A DNA stretch of 64,000 nucleotides, from contig NC_079412.1 in NCBI RefSeq assembly GCF_026213295.1, positions 4,282,993 to 4,346,992 on the forward strand, read 5' to 3'. The position numbers and the translations under genes are program-made. The DNA comes from Gadus chalcogrammus. Taxonomy: Eukaryota > Chordata > Actinopteri > Gadiformes > Gadidae. This document shows positions 40,390 through 53,358 of the stretch, in pieces. The notes below the pieces were generated by a model. The model did no database searches. It saw only the letters and a list, made by a program, of their open reading frames with translations, and was not told the origin of the DNA. The number at the start of each line of letters is the position of its first letter. The stretch's first letter is position 1.

Positions 40390-42280
40390 TCAGAAACTGA
40401 TTGTGTATTTAATAGTGTTAATGACATCCACGTTTCTATCCACATCATGGCATTATGTAAAACAATCACAGCGTTTTCTCAACTAGACAGGGTTCTGTTT
40501 GCTTACCCGGTCAATCACAACATACTAGCATTGAACATGATAGGAAAAATAAACAACTTGAACAAAACAGTACTAATTTGTCCTTGAAGGTTATGCTGCT
40601 ACTTTGGCATCGACAGCCTCACATCTGCTGGTCCACTGACTACTTAAAAAATTCAGGGGAACTCACAGATGGACACAGTTTTTAAGTAGCTATTCATGGA
40701 AGAAACAAATTTTACAGCAAATAAACCACAATATTGAGCCAAGGATGCATTTGTGTGTATATACGTGGAGCATTTAGGCCTATTCAGTTTGGTTAAAATC
40801 CTGTATGGTCAATAAAGTGGTTGACAGGACAGATGGAACTAGGTTTAGAAAACCTTTATGTTGCCATGTCTTCCTGAAGATCTTTTCTTTACCCAAATGT
40901 AACTGTTTCACCCCATTTATGTCTCATGTTAACTACGGCGCTTGACGGAATGTGTTCTAGGCCTCAGACTCATATTTATCTGCTCAGACAAAACAACACA
41001 CTTCGCAGAGTTCCCCTTAGCCCAGGGGTTCCCAATTGTTTTTGTTGACCCTTGCTTTGGCCCTATAGCTAGTATATCATAGTTCCTGCTGGGACAGGGC
41101 ATGTGGTTTTATCATAAGAGAATGAGGTCATTAGGTTGGAAAGAAGAAGCAGGTAGAAGCCTATAGGAGACCCTTTAAAGCCCCCCTTGTGAGGGGCGGG
41201 ACGAGGGGAAAGCCATTCTGCCTGGCTGTAGACTCCAGGCATGATGACTGAAGATGAAGAATTTGCTTAATGATTGATTCAGTTGATAGGAGGGACTGTC
41301 GGATTGACAAACATCATGAATAATCTTTGCCAATTTTTTTTTTTTATATGAGACTTGATTATATTTGTATTTGATTTTACGATAAACAAAGACGTCAAGT
41401 CAGTTAAGGTAAGTCTGTTAAGTCAGTTAAGGAGTTCAGTGTTTGTATATTGTACGTTCAAACCTTAATCCCATTCCATAACACCAGGTTAACCGATGTT
41501 TCCTCTGGGAGTATATGAGTTTGGAAAGAAGGAGAACCATTTAAATAATGCTTTACTCTTTAACCCGTTAGATTGACTTTGACTCAAATCGTATGATACT
41601 TGGACGACTAAAACTAGACAAAAACTAAAACAATTGACTAAAACTAAATTTCACTTTAGTCAAAAGACGATGAGTAAAACTGAATCAAAACTTGGATTGA
41701 GGATCGCATAGTCTGTCAATTATGTTCTGCAAGGTGGACATGGTTATAGTGAGTCTAATCAACATGCTTCCTATTGCTTAACCTAAGATCACTCTTCGCT
41801 AGCCAAATGCTAGGTTAGCCGTCTAGCAAGAGAAATGAGAGTGAGGAAGAGTTTGAGGAAGACCAACATGTATGACAAGGACGTCTTAGGCTTGACCGAA
41901 AGCACCAACTTGATGATGGTGCCATAGGTTTGACAAGGTGCAGTCTACCCTCATTCTGAATTTCCCATCTGGGATTCATAAAGTACTATCTAATCGTATT
42001 AGTTTAAACTATCAAATACCAGATCATACAGATATTTGGCGCCGGCTAAACATTTATCATATGGTAGTCTAGCCACTTACTAAATATAGCTAAAAAAAAA
42101 AAGATTTGGCCCTATTTTTCGATTTGTGCCATTTTAATACATGTGATACTATGCTCTGTACGACAATAAATAGTGTACAATATTATTTTTACATGGGCCT
42201 ATGAGAGCATATATTTTGAGTTATGCTATCTCTTTATATTAGAAGTGATGTGACCAGGGTCAAATCAATCACTATACTGC
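40390..42280. other. Intergenic DNA with minor repeat fragments
   Basis: 41023-41075 looks like one end of a hAT MITE (CAGGGGTTCCCAATTG) without a matching right end. 41600-41690 is an ACTAAAACTA / ACAAAAACTAAAAC-type simple repeat common in fish. No gene was recognised. Confidence 0.4.
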
Positions 42281-42285
42281 TCCAT

Positions 42286-42359
<74 letters not shown>

Positions 42360-42417
42360 GCACACACATACACACACATAAAAATACACACATACACACA
42401 CACACACACATACACAC
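42286..42417. repeat. (GCAC)19 plus (CA)n microsatellite
   Basis: A run of about 19 ACGC units is followed by imperfect CA. Cys-Val-Arg-Ala frames across it are artefacts. Confidence 0.95.
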
Positions 42418-43823
<1,406 letters not shown>

Positions 43824-44224
43824 GGGCCTCATGTACTAAGGTTGCGTACGCACAAAAACGTGGCGTACGTCCTTTTCCACGCTCACGTTCAGATGTACAA
43901 AACGTGAAATGACCGTAAAAATGTGCGGTCCCCACGCCAGCTCCAGAGCTGTCGTACGCACGTTTCTACCATTATGTCCATGGTTTCTACAGCTATTGTT
44001 CCTTTGGCGACGCTTAGAGGTGACGCTGGGAAACTGGGAAAAAAGGTGAAAACAATGACTCAGAGTGATTTGCACATCAGAGACACACTAATGAACAATT
44101 AACACACCTTGCAATTATATGGGTGGCTATAAAAGCATGCGCAATGGATGAAGAAAATTGTTTTAAAAATGGCTGCGTTAGCGTTGTTAGAGGACATCGC
44201 AAATGGTCAAATCCGAAGGGCGCT

Positions 44225-44290
44225 GGAGACGCCGGGGCCGACGGAGGAGACGCCGGGGCCGACGGAGGAGACGCCGGGGCCGACGGAGCA
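44225..44290. repeat. 21-bp tandem repeat, three copies
   Basis: GACGCCGGGGCCGACGGAGGA is present three times; the matching place in element 2 (46045-46070) has one. It lies in the position of the second Myb exon, so it would add an SVGPGVS-type heptad twice. Confidence 0.9.
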
Positions 44291-44360
44291 ATCCGTGCCC
44301 TCTCATTGCTTGTCTATTCAAAAATAAAAAAATTAAGTTAATAAACACGAGTCAAAGTCT

Positions 44361-44838
44361 TTAATATCCTGGCATCTTTACGCACGACTTATGTGTATTG
44401 CAAGCAGCCAATTGTATGACCAGTATAATTACAGCATTTATGACTTCAGCATATTTACCTTGGGGATGATCGGTGTCCCCTTCATGGGCTCCCACCACTC
44501 CGGTGAGAGCCGTGTCACCGATCAAAGCGGCCACTCTCAAATAGAAGGGGGAGAGTTCCCCCACTCCCGTCCCCCCACCTGTTGCGGTCACGCTTCGGCG
44601 GTGGGCAGAAACCCGCCGCTTCACCTCCACCTTGAGGTCTGACCACTTTTTTTTAATTTCAGAGTGTGTGCGCTGCTGAGACCCCACTGCATTGACGGCC
44701 TCGCAAACACACTCCCACTCACTTCTCTTTTGTTTTGCGTTGACAGGGTTCCAATAGCATATGCTTGCGCATTTCTACCTCGTGGAGCAAAATCTCGAGC
44801 TCAGACTCCGTGAAGTTTCGTTTTTTGCCTCTGTTCAT
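44361..44838 (-). pseudogene. Myb/SANT-like Harbinger protein gene, frameshifted copy
   Basis: The frame starts at 44838 with MNRGKKRNFTESELEILLHE, as in element 2. A 5-nt insertion and a 10-nt deletion near 44745-44775 then break it. The downstream part resumes GSQQRTHSEIKKKWSDLKVE and reaches HPQ with only two residue differences from the intact copy (Y for D, T for A). It is recent but inactivated. Confidence 0.8.
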
Positions 44839-45215
44839 GGTGCCAGGTGATTGGATTAAGAGGTGAATCTCAGGTCCAGAGGCCTATTTAAATGAAATTG
44901 CATATTTAAATGAGGGCGTGGACAGGGAGGAGTTTGGCACCTCGGCATGTGCGCTCAATTCCACGTTGATCGAGATGTACAAAAGAAACGTGCTTGGATC
45001 CATGCGTTCGCACACTTTGCTACATCTGAATTTATTTGTGCGTAAGACAGTTTCTGGGTTTTGGCGTACGCCAAGTTTATAAAACTGTGCGTGGAATCGT
45101 TACTAAAAGTGTACGTACGCCCAAAAGCCAAGTTTTGCGTGCGCCAAAAAATATTCAGATTTATAAAACTCTGCGTACGCACACCGTACGCAATCTTTGC
45201 TTTAGAAATCACAGA

Positions 45216-46449
45216 GGGCCTCATGTACTAAGACTTGCGTGGATTTCATACTGAAACTTGGCGTACGCCAAAACCCAGAAACTGTCTTACGCACAAATAA
45301 ATTCAGATGTATCAAAGTGTGCGAACGCATGGATCCAAGCACGTTTCTTTTGTACATCTCGATCAACGTGGAATTGAGCGCACATGCCGAGGTGCCAAAC
45401 TCCTCCCTGTCCACGCCCTCATTTAAATATGCAATTTCATTTAAATAGGCCTCTGGACCTGAGATTCACCTCTTAATCCGATCACCTGGCACCATGAACA
45501 GAGGCAAAAAACGAAACTTCACGGAGTCTGAGCTCGAGATTTTGCTCCACGAGGTAGAAATGCGCAATGCTATTGGAACCCTGTCAACAGGGATAAATGC
45601 AAAACAAAAGAGAAGTGAGTGGGAGTGTGTTTGCGATGCCGTCAATGCAGTGGGGTCTCAGCAGCGCACACACTCTGAAATTAAAAAAAAGTGGTCAGAC
45701 CTCAAGGTGGAGGTGAAGCGGAGGGTTTCTGCCCACCGCCGAAGCGTGACCGCAACAGGTGGGGGGACGGGAGTGGGGGAACTCTCCCCCTTCGATTTGA
45801 GAGTGGCCGCTTTGATCGGTGACACAGCTCTCACCGGAGTGGTGGGAGCCCATGAAGGGGACGCCGATCATCCCCAAGGTAAATATGCTGAAGTCATAAA
45901 TGCTGTAATTATATGGTCATACAATTGGCTGCTTGCAATACACATAAGTCGTGCGTAAAGATGCCAGGATATTAAAGACTTTGACTCGTGTTTATTAACT
46001 GAATTTTTTTATTTTTGAATAGACAAGCAAGGAGAGGGCACGGATTGCTCCGTCGGCACCGGCGTCTCCAGCGCCCTTCGGATTTGACCATTTGCGATGT
46101 CCTCTAACAACGCTAACGCAGCCATTTTTAAAACTATTTTCTTCATCCATTGCGCATGCTTTTATAGCCACCCATATAATTGCAAGGTGTGTTAATTGTT
46201 CATTAGTGTGTCTCTGGTGTGCAAATCACTCTGAGTCATTGTTTTCACCTTTTTTCCCAGTTTCCCAGCGTCACCTCTAAGTGTCGCCAAAGGAACAATA
46301 GCTGTAGAAACGTGCGTACGACAGCTCTGGAGCTGGCGTGGGGACCGCACATTTTTACGGTCATTTCACGTTTTGTACATCTGAACGTGAGCGTGGAAAA
46401 GGACGTACGCCACGTTTTTGTGCGTACGCAACCTTAGTACATGAGGCCC
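45216..46449 (+). mobile_element. Harbinger-like element 2, intact ends, AGA duplication
   Basis: It is bounded by GGGCCTCATGTACTAAG at the left and its inverse at the right, with AGA on both sides (45213-45215 and 46450-46452). Joining the flanks gives sequence colinear with the reverse complement of about 48540-48600, which confirms the insertion point. It carries a two-exon Myb/SANT-like gene and no transposase. It is 1234 bp long. Confidence 0.9.
45494..46087 (+). CDS. Myb/SANT-like DNA-binding protein of a Harbinger-like element
   Basis: Exon 1 (45494-45878) encodes MNRGKKRNFTESELEILLHE, then a Trp-spaced three-helix Myb-like domain with SEWECVCDAVNAVG and SEIKKKWSDLKVEVKRRV. It ends at an in-frame GTAAAT donor. 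Exon 2 (46023-46087), after TTTTTGAATAG, adds about 21 residues ending SSALRI and a TGA, with phase preserved. In Harbinger transposons a separate Myb-like protein helps the DDE transposase reach the nucleus and bind the ends; that role is known for the class and inferred here. At about 150 residues it is short and the C-terminal region may be truncated. An unspliced frame would run to 45958. Confidence 0.7.
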
Positions 46450-46603
46450 AGAGTGCCTACAAGTGTGCGCAACTGAATCAGCTTCACGTTCCGCCCTGTA
46501 CACGCCCCTTTTTGAACCATAAATGGTCAATGCAAATGACCTCATGAATGCGATCTGCATATAAAACAGACTCAGATGCAAGTATTATGTCTTGTCGGAA
46601 ACA

Positions 46604-46842
46604 ATGGCAGAAGTAGCCTACTGAGAAAAGCAAAAAAGCGAAATTTCACGGAGGCTGAAGTGGAGACACTTGTGGGTGAGATGGAGGCCCGAAAAGTAGT
46701 TTTGTTCGGCGGTCACGGATGGGATCGCCAACAACAAAAAGCAGAGTGAGCGGCAACATGTTGCTGCAGCAGTGAACTCTGTCAGTAGCACGGAGTGCAC
46801 AGTCCCAGAATTAAAAAAGAAGTGGACTCGTCTGACATAAAG
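46604..46842 (+). pseudogene. Myb/SANT-like exon, broken copy in left arm
   Basis: An ATG at 46604 opens MAEVAY and a TGA after an 8-nt insertion. Related sequence (KAKKRNFTEAEVETLVGEME) continues in a shifted frame and ends at a GTACAT donor after 46842. It is the inverted counterpart of 48181-48411. Confidence 0.75.
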
Positions 46843-48180
46843 GTACATATTTTTATGTAGCCTACCAATAAATCGTTATGGTCCCTAAAGACCCTCTCCC
46901 TCCGAATGCTCGTGCAGCATTACCACGGCGCTCACCTCTGTATTTATAGGGTTACGGTAGACTGACGGAGAACACTTAATGAAAAGCATCAAGAGTAACG
47001 GACAACGATTGTGATGAGGAGTGTGGCTTGGTTTTCCACACTTGGGATTTAATTGACATTTGATTATGTGTTTACAGTGTCACATAAAAATATTATGTTA
47101 TTGACACATGTTGGACGGATGCTTTATTCCATGCAGTCGCGCCGTCAGTGGACAGTACTGAGTGACGGGATTAAATATAGAGATTTATTTTTATTTATAT
47201 TCTAAGGAGATGTTTCTGGAGTTATAACTGAGAAATAACGCAGTTGACTTAAATTATTCTGATTACGTAGATTTAACGCATGATAGGGGTCGAAATTAAA
47301 TTTATGAAGGGCGATGATAAAACATTATCGTTCTTCTCACTCTACAATTCTTCTGTCTGACTTCAGTTCACCACCACAACATCTGTGTCGCCATTTGTCC
47401 TTTTCCTCCAAACCATGCGTATGCATGGGTCAGAGTTTGCTTAGGGCTGCGCACATTCTACCGAAAAGTTAGTTTTTTATGCATGCATGGTTTGGAGGAA
47501 AAGGAGAATTAGCGACACAGACGGTGTGGTGGTGAACTGAAGTCAGACAGAAGAAATGTGGAGTGAGAAGAACGATTATGTTTTATCATCGCCCTTCATA
47601 AATTGAATTTCAACCCGTAGGCCTATCATGCGTTAAATCTATGTAATCAGAATAATTTAAGTCAATTGCGTTATTTCTCAGTTATAACTCAATAAACATC
47701 TCCTTAGAATCGAAATGAAAATTTAAAATCTAAATTCTCTATATTTAATCCCGTCACTCCATTCTGTCCACTGACGGTGCGACTGCATGGAATAAAGCAT
47801 CAATCCAACATATATTATATTATAATATAATAATATCATCAATCAAATGTCAATTCATTCCCAAGTATGGAAATCCAAGCCTACATAGGCCTACTCCTCA
47901 TCACAATCGTTATATTATTGTCCGTTCCTCTTGATGCTTTTCATGGCAAATCAGGCATCAAAAAGGGGTTATGTTCAAGAACATTTTACGTGGGTGATTA
48001 CAAACTGATTATCCAAGGTGTTCTCGGTCAGTCTTATTACTGTAACCCTATAAATACAGCGGTGAGCCCCGTGCGTAATGCTGCACCATGGCACTGCTGG
48101 AGGACCATGCAAATGGCAGGGTTCGGAGGGAGAGGGTATCCAGGGACCATAACGATTTATTGATACATAAATATATTTAC

Positions 48181-48411
48181 CTTTATGTCAGACCACTTCT
48201 TTTTTAATTCTGGGTCTGTGCACTCCGTGCCACTGACAGAGTTCACTGCTGCAGCAACATGTTGCCACTCAGTCTGCTTTTTGTTGTTAGTGATCCCAAT
48301 CCCGTGACGGCCGAACAAAACTACTTTTCGGGCCTCCACCTCACCCACAAGTGTCTCCACTTCAACCTCCGTGAAATTTCGCCTTTTTGCTTTTCTCAGT
48401 CCTTCTGCCAT
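48181..48411 (-). CDS. Myb/SANT-like exon in right arm, open
   Basis: From ATG (48409-48411) the frame reads MAEGLRKAKRRNFTEVEVET, then TEWQHVAAAVNSVSG and DPELKKKWSDIK, ending at GTAAATA on the minus strand (donor after 48181). This is the first exon of a Myb-like Harbinger protein, diverged from the element 2 protein but with the same W...W spacing and KKWSD motif. No second exon was identified, so it is probably a partial gene. Confidence 0.6.
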
Positions 48412-48814
48412 TCTTTCCGACAAGACATAATACTTCCATCTGAGTCTGTTTTATAGGCAGATCGCATTCATGAGGTTGTTTGCATTAACCATTTATGGTT
48501 AAAAAGGGGCGTGTACAGGGCGGAACGTGAAGCTGATTCAGCTGCGCACACTTGTATGCACTCTGTGATTTATAGAGCAAAGATTGCTTAGAGGTGTGCG
48601 TACGCAGGGTTTTATAAGTCTGAATATTTTCTGGCCCACGCAAAACCTAGCTTTTGGGCGTACGTACACTTTTAGTGACGATCCCACGCACATTTTTATA
48701 AATGAGACCACAGGAGAGGAACGTCCAGGTATCAGTGAGAAAACAATCGCAACCTCAATGGTTGCCACAGTCCAGCGGTATTTCCTAATGAGGGGAAACC
48801 TTCTAGACAAGAGG

Positions 48815-49236
48815 ACTTCCCAACCGTTTTTGTTCCAAGGACCGGCATATTCAATCAAAAATTTGGAGGACCGGTTGTCAATTTTAATGCCGTAGTTTTA
48901 AGATGCATCATTTTTAAACAAAGGATGTGGCTGTTTTTCAAGATAGTTATTTGCCATATTCGCAACATTTAAAGCCAAAGCAATGAAATGCTTGAGGAAT
49001 ACAGAAAAATCACCTGAGAGTTCAATTAACACAAAAGTATTGCAAAGACAGGGCATTTCCAGTGCTTAATTTACAGTGTCTAAGTTGCACATTGATCGAT
49101 TATAGGCCAATGTGTTGGAGGAAATAACATCCCTCGTATAGCCTAAGTTATAAAATATGATATGGAAAAATAATATATATAGGCCTATATTTTTTATTTT
49201 TTATCCTTTTCTAACAGGTCTGGTTGGGAATCACTG
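48815..49236. mobile_element. hAT MITE-like element, degenerate left end
   Basis: The left region TTCCCAACCGTTTTTGTTCC and the right end CTGGTTGGGAATCACTG are inversely related (TTCCCAACC), as in hAT-Charlie-type MITEs that end CAGTG. The left first bases are mutated or lost and no 8-bp duplication was found. Confidence 0.55.
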
Positions 49237-50880
49237 TTTGAGAATACCCCAGTGCCGGGTTGAAGCCAATCCCCGATGGCAGGAAGCCCGCAACCTGTAA
49301 TACTGAACTGTGCCTGAGATGAGGAGGCCTTTACCAATTATGCCCTCACACTGCTCTCAAGAGCTGGCAGCAGCCAGCGCTGCAGACACCTCTGTCTGCC
49401 AGGTACATCGCCTCTACGCTGTCACCACACTGACACCTTCTACACGTTCCCTGTGATGCGCTTGCTAACACACAGCATCATCCTCAGCAAGCCTCCACAC
49501 CACGGCCCGGTTCCATACACACATACCCCATACAGTAATACGTGAGGGCTAGGCTCAATTCATTATGCACGCCAAATTACCTTCACACTGCTATAAAACA
49601 CATGACATGATTGATTAATAGTCCTGTCATTAATTGCCGTATTTTCCCCACTGTCCTGTGATTCTCAGTAATTGTTTTTTTCAATCTATGTTTGTAATTC
49701 CCAAAGCCAAGCTGTTGGATTCTAGATGTAGTAGGGTTACAGCATGCATAGAATTGGTGGGTGGTTTATTGAATCTCCTCTCTCTAGGTCTGGGCTGGAG
49801 GCACAAGACCTCAGCCCCTTACTTTGTGAAATAAGTCCTGCCATGGGAAAAAAAAAGGTCAAAACAAAAGAACCCCTCAACGTTGACAATGTACCTCAAC
49901 AAGGGCCACATTTCCACCATGTCCATGCTATAATCATGTGTCTCCAGAGTGTAGTGGATGGCACCGACCACAGGGGTATGTGCCACTGCTTGACAGACTG
50001 ATAGACAGACAGACACAAAGAGAGAGAGAGATACTGAGTGTGTAAATGTATGCGTGCGTGTGTCGTACATGCGTACATGCGAGCGTACGTGCGTGCGATC
50101 CACATGGCTATAAGACACTCTGTACGTTACTCCTTTACCTCTGGTACCTAGTTAACTATCCTTCTGCATTTGTGTATGTATGTTTGTGTATTAATTTATG
50201 AATGGAAAAAAAAATCCACAGATACAGGCATTGTGTAATTTCGTTTTTTCTATGCTAGGCAATAGCTGGGATGTGATGATGATGCCTATGGAGTGAATCC
50301 AGAGGCATGAAATGGAAAGAGAGTGAGAGAGAGAGGATAAACTCACTTCCCCCGTTGCCATGGCAACATAACTGATTTTCATTCCAACATCATCTCTGAG
50401 AGCGAGGATACAGAAGTCTATTCCGCTCTGGAAGCAGCATTGAGAGAGGGATGAATAAGAAGAAAGAGCAAAGACAGAAGATGACCACACCACCGTGTGG
50501 CTGGATAAATAAATCATTCCCACTAGGCTAGCCTAAAGACAGGATTTAATCACAGTACACTTGTTAAAGGCTATTCTATTAAATATCCTTTTTTTTTATT
50601 TTATTTTTGTTTATTTTAATTTGAAAGGGTTTTATCAACATTAAATGTCTGCCCCTTGAATAACCTATTGTACTCCTAGCCATCTCTAGAGATTGGGCAT
50701 CCCTCTTTCAAGATGGTTTGGGTTGAGGAGTTTGAAGGTGTACCAGTGATCAAGTAGAGTTCTGAGCACACCCAGATATATTCAGTTTTGTGTTTTGAAC
50801 TGATTATCTGTCTGGCCTGAATAGATAGCAATTGATTTCACAGCTTTGCGTTGGTGAAACAAATCCCAGCCAATCAGAAT
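49237..50880. other. Intergenic DNA, no gene seen
   Basis: Short (CA/CG) and (GA) stretches at 50005-50110. No gene was recognised. Confidence 0.5.
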
Positions 50881-50884
50881 CCAC

Positions 50885-51420
50885 AACTATGTTTGCTCGT
50901 GCTCTCCTCACTCTGGAGAAATTCGGATAAAAGTCACGCAAACCTTATCCTCCTCTGAGAGAAGCTTCCGGCCCAGGTTTCGGTTCATCTTTTAACATCA
51001 TTCTTCATTCTGTTTGGGATCAAACTGTTTTGATTGCTCTTCCGGTTCCTCCACTTTCCTCAAGCATCGCCATTGTCTTTTAAATTCCACAGATCACCAA
51101 TTGTTAATTTCTGGGAGAGGCTTTTATCCTGTACTGGGCCAGACTGCAGATAGAAAGTGTATGTGAACTTCTGAGCTAAGAGATATGAGATAGTGAACGT
51201 GAACTTGTGAGATAAGACATATGAGATAGTGAATGTGAACTTGTGAGCTCAGGATGGGCTCAAGAGGGAAGTGAATCAGGGCTGTACAAATACAATTGAG
51301 TTGACACAGAATTGTTTTCAACCCAGCAGTGGCATCACAGTGGGCCTGGTACCGGTCTCTGTGCCAGATGATCAGCCCGAGAGGAGCAGCATGCCATCAC
51401 ATCTGCCGGGTCCCGGCAGA
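50885..51420 (+). repeat. Diverged dispersed repeat, copy B
   Basis: Colinear with 39900-40380. Within it, 51160-51255 is a partial tandem repeat of about 39-54 bp with ATATGAGATAGTGAAYGTGA. No conserved reading frame is present. Confidence 0.65.
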
Positions 51421-52900
51421 AAAATGGAGGCAAAGTTGCCTCCATTTTTGCTTGCCAACATTCTGTTAGCTAAAATAACCCTGGTGATTCATAACCTAAT
51501 AGCACTTAATAATATATGAAATATTAAGAAAAAAACATCAAATGTTTGTCCTTCAAACGTATTTTGTGTGGATGTCCTCACATCACTGACCAGCTGAAAT
51601 ATGTTTGGGGAATTTCCAGACGGATGAAGTTGATAAATATCTTAATTGAAAGAAATTATATATTCTTTGTAATTAATTCGCAAATAAATATACCAATATT
51701 GGAAGAAACTTGTTTGTGTTTGATACTGCCATTTGTACGGTGAAATGTGGGCCAAAAGTTAGCATTTGCCTAGGTTACGGTATATTTGCATTAATTAATA
51801 AATGTCTGAATACAAAGACATTACACGCAGAACATAGCTCACATTCCAATGAAGTCCTTAATCCTGCAGTTTGACAGAGCCCACTTCAGCTCATCGGACG
51901 TGTGGGTGGACCTCCCATTCAATAAGCCTAACAAAACAAAGATTACTCTCACACAAAGCCCCCTGAATTAACTGAAACTCTCAACCAGGAGAATGTTTTG
52001 TGTAGAACAATAACACGACATGTGCCCAATGTGTGTGTTGTATCAACCCTTTTAACCCCAGTCTACTCGACAGACGTGTGTTTGTTCAAGTCCTTGTTCT
52101 ACTGTTGGCAGAGGTAGTAGTACTTTGGTCTGGAGGGAACCTTTTGTACCCCCCTGGGCAGCCACAAATTGCATTAAATGGTTAGATAAGACATATACCC
52201 CCCCCCCCCCCCGCCCCCCTACTAACTATTGGGCAAAGCCCCCAGTGGTTGTATGTCCCATCTAGCCCATTGTATGGTGATGACAATAAAACAAACTGTT
52301 TCCCAATTGAAATGAATGCCCATTACAGGGAGTATTGGTTGGCGCTTCAGTTTGGTTTCATCTCAGAGACATACCCATCAGCCTCACCAGTTGACATTTT
52401 GCAACGCACATTCCTGCCAAGATTATCTTCAACTGATTACAGTGGACAAAATTTGTATATGGGTATTTGGTCTGTCTTTGGGGGTGAGGGTCAGATCAGT
52501 GGATGAGACCAACCCCGGTCCTGTGTTCAATATATAGTCTTAAAACAGAATGATTCATGAACGTGGAAGTCAATTGGGTTATAATGACATCTGTAAAAAC
52601 CCAACCTGTATTAAGACGTACTAAGCATGTACCCCGAGGCTAGAGTGGGGTTGTGGCTGTGCAGGGGCCTATATACATAGTACACACTACATAGGAGGTT
52701 CCACATGGTGGTCTGTGGAGACCTGATACCTGCATCTCATGCCGCAACACCAATACCCTGCCATGTAAGACACAGAAGTGGACCCTCGTGTTATATGTGG
52801 CTTGCGTTCATAGTGTTTCCTTTTTGGTCTTTTGGGGCCCAAACTAAATCTTTGCATGCACATTGAGGGCCTCTTTTTGTTTTCTCAACAGTGCGCACTC
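51421..52900. other. Intergenic DNA upstream of nucks1
   Basis: It contains an inverted CAAAGTTGCCTCCA / TGGAGGCAAAGTTGCCTCCA motif near 51425 and a C-run at 52199-52213. No gene was recognised. Confidence 0.5.
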
Positions 52901-52939
52901 TACCTACAGTGCTTAGGGGGGGAGGGTAAACAGGCTACA

Positions 52940-53341
52940 GCATGACGTGACGAGCGGTGCGTCGCACCAATAGGAGAGGGGAGGATATTTGAAATGGGCC
53001 AATGGAAGCACTCGTCCTCCGAGCTGCTCCTCTCACCCTCCGCGCTGGGCGGTTCTCCACACAAAGGACCCACCCCAAGGCCGCGGGTTCGGTTGCACAC
53101 AGGCTGCAGTTTCAGTTTGTTTTATTCACCATTTTGAGTAGCTGAAGGTAACATTTTTACAAAAATCGCGTGTGGAAGACAAATCGCTCCCCTAATTCTA
53201 GTTGTACGCACTAGCCCGGGCGCGGAGTCGTGCGCCTCCTCGCACCCATCGGAGTTGCAGAGTGGAAATATTTTTGTTTTGCATTTCCCTTGGCTTCTTC
53301 TCCCTTTCTTACATTCTTAACCTCCACAGTATTCCTGCAAA
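52940..53341 (+). promoter_or_regulatory. nucks1: nucks1 promoter and 5' UTR region, CpG-rich
   Basis: The sequence becomes CpG-rich immediately upstream of the first coding exon. A CRE-like TGACGTGA lies at 52943-52950, with CCAAT boxes at 52967-52971 and 52999-53003, and GC-rich GGGCGG-like sequence at about 53047. There is no good TATA box, which fits a broadly expressed CpG-island promoter. The transcription start is not fixed by sequence; it probably lies between about 53030 and 53200. The AUG context is AAAATGT. Confidence 0.6.
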
Positions 53342-53358
53342 ATGTCCAGACCAGTGAG
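53342..53358 (+). CDS. nucks1: nucks1 coding exon 1
   Basis: Encodes MSRPV and two bases of Arg6; the donor is GTACGT. A very short first coding exon is normal for this gene. Intron 1 is 1721 bp. Confidence 0.93.

Larger units (their letters stand above)
43824..45077 (-). mobile_element. Harbinger-like element 1 (inverted relative to element 2), right end lost
   Basis: It starts GGGCCTCATGTACTAAGG and is the reverse complement of 45263-46449 over its length, with few differences. The expected opposite terminus is missing; after 45077 the sequence changes to the end region of the outer element. It carries a frameshifted Myb/SANT-like gene (44838-44361, minus) and a 21-bp repeat expanded to three copies (44225-44290). 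No transposase is present. Confidence 0.8.
45078..48709. mobile_element. Outer palindromic Harbinger-like element, host of element 2
   Basis: With element 2 removed, 45078-45215 plus 46453 to about 47420 is the reverse complement of about 47480-48709, with divergence. The loop is roughly 60 bp (47420-47480). The right terminus is GGTCTCATTTATAAA in reverse complement; the left terminus is replaced by element 1. Each arm carries a Myb/SANT-like exon. It is older than element 2 on divergence grounds. Confidence 0.75.

Noticed and set aside
47867..48163. 98-codon frame in the palindrome loop region
   Set aside because: No domain and no conservation in the opposite arm.
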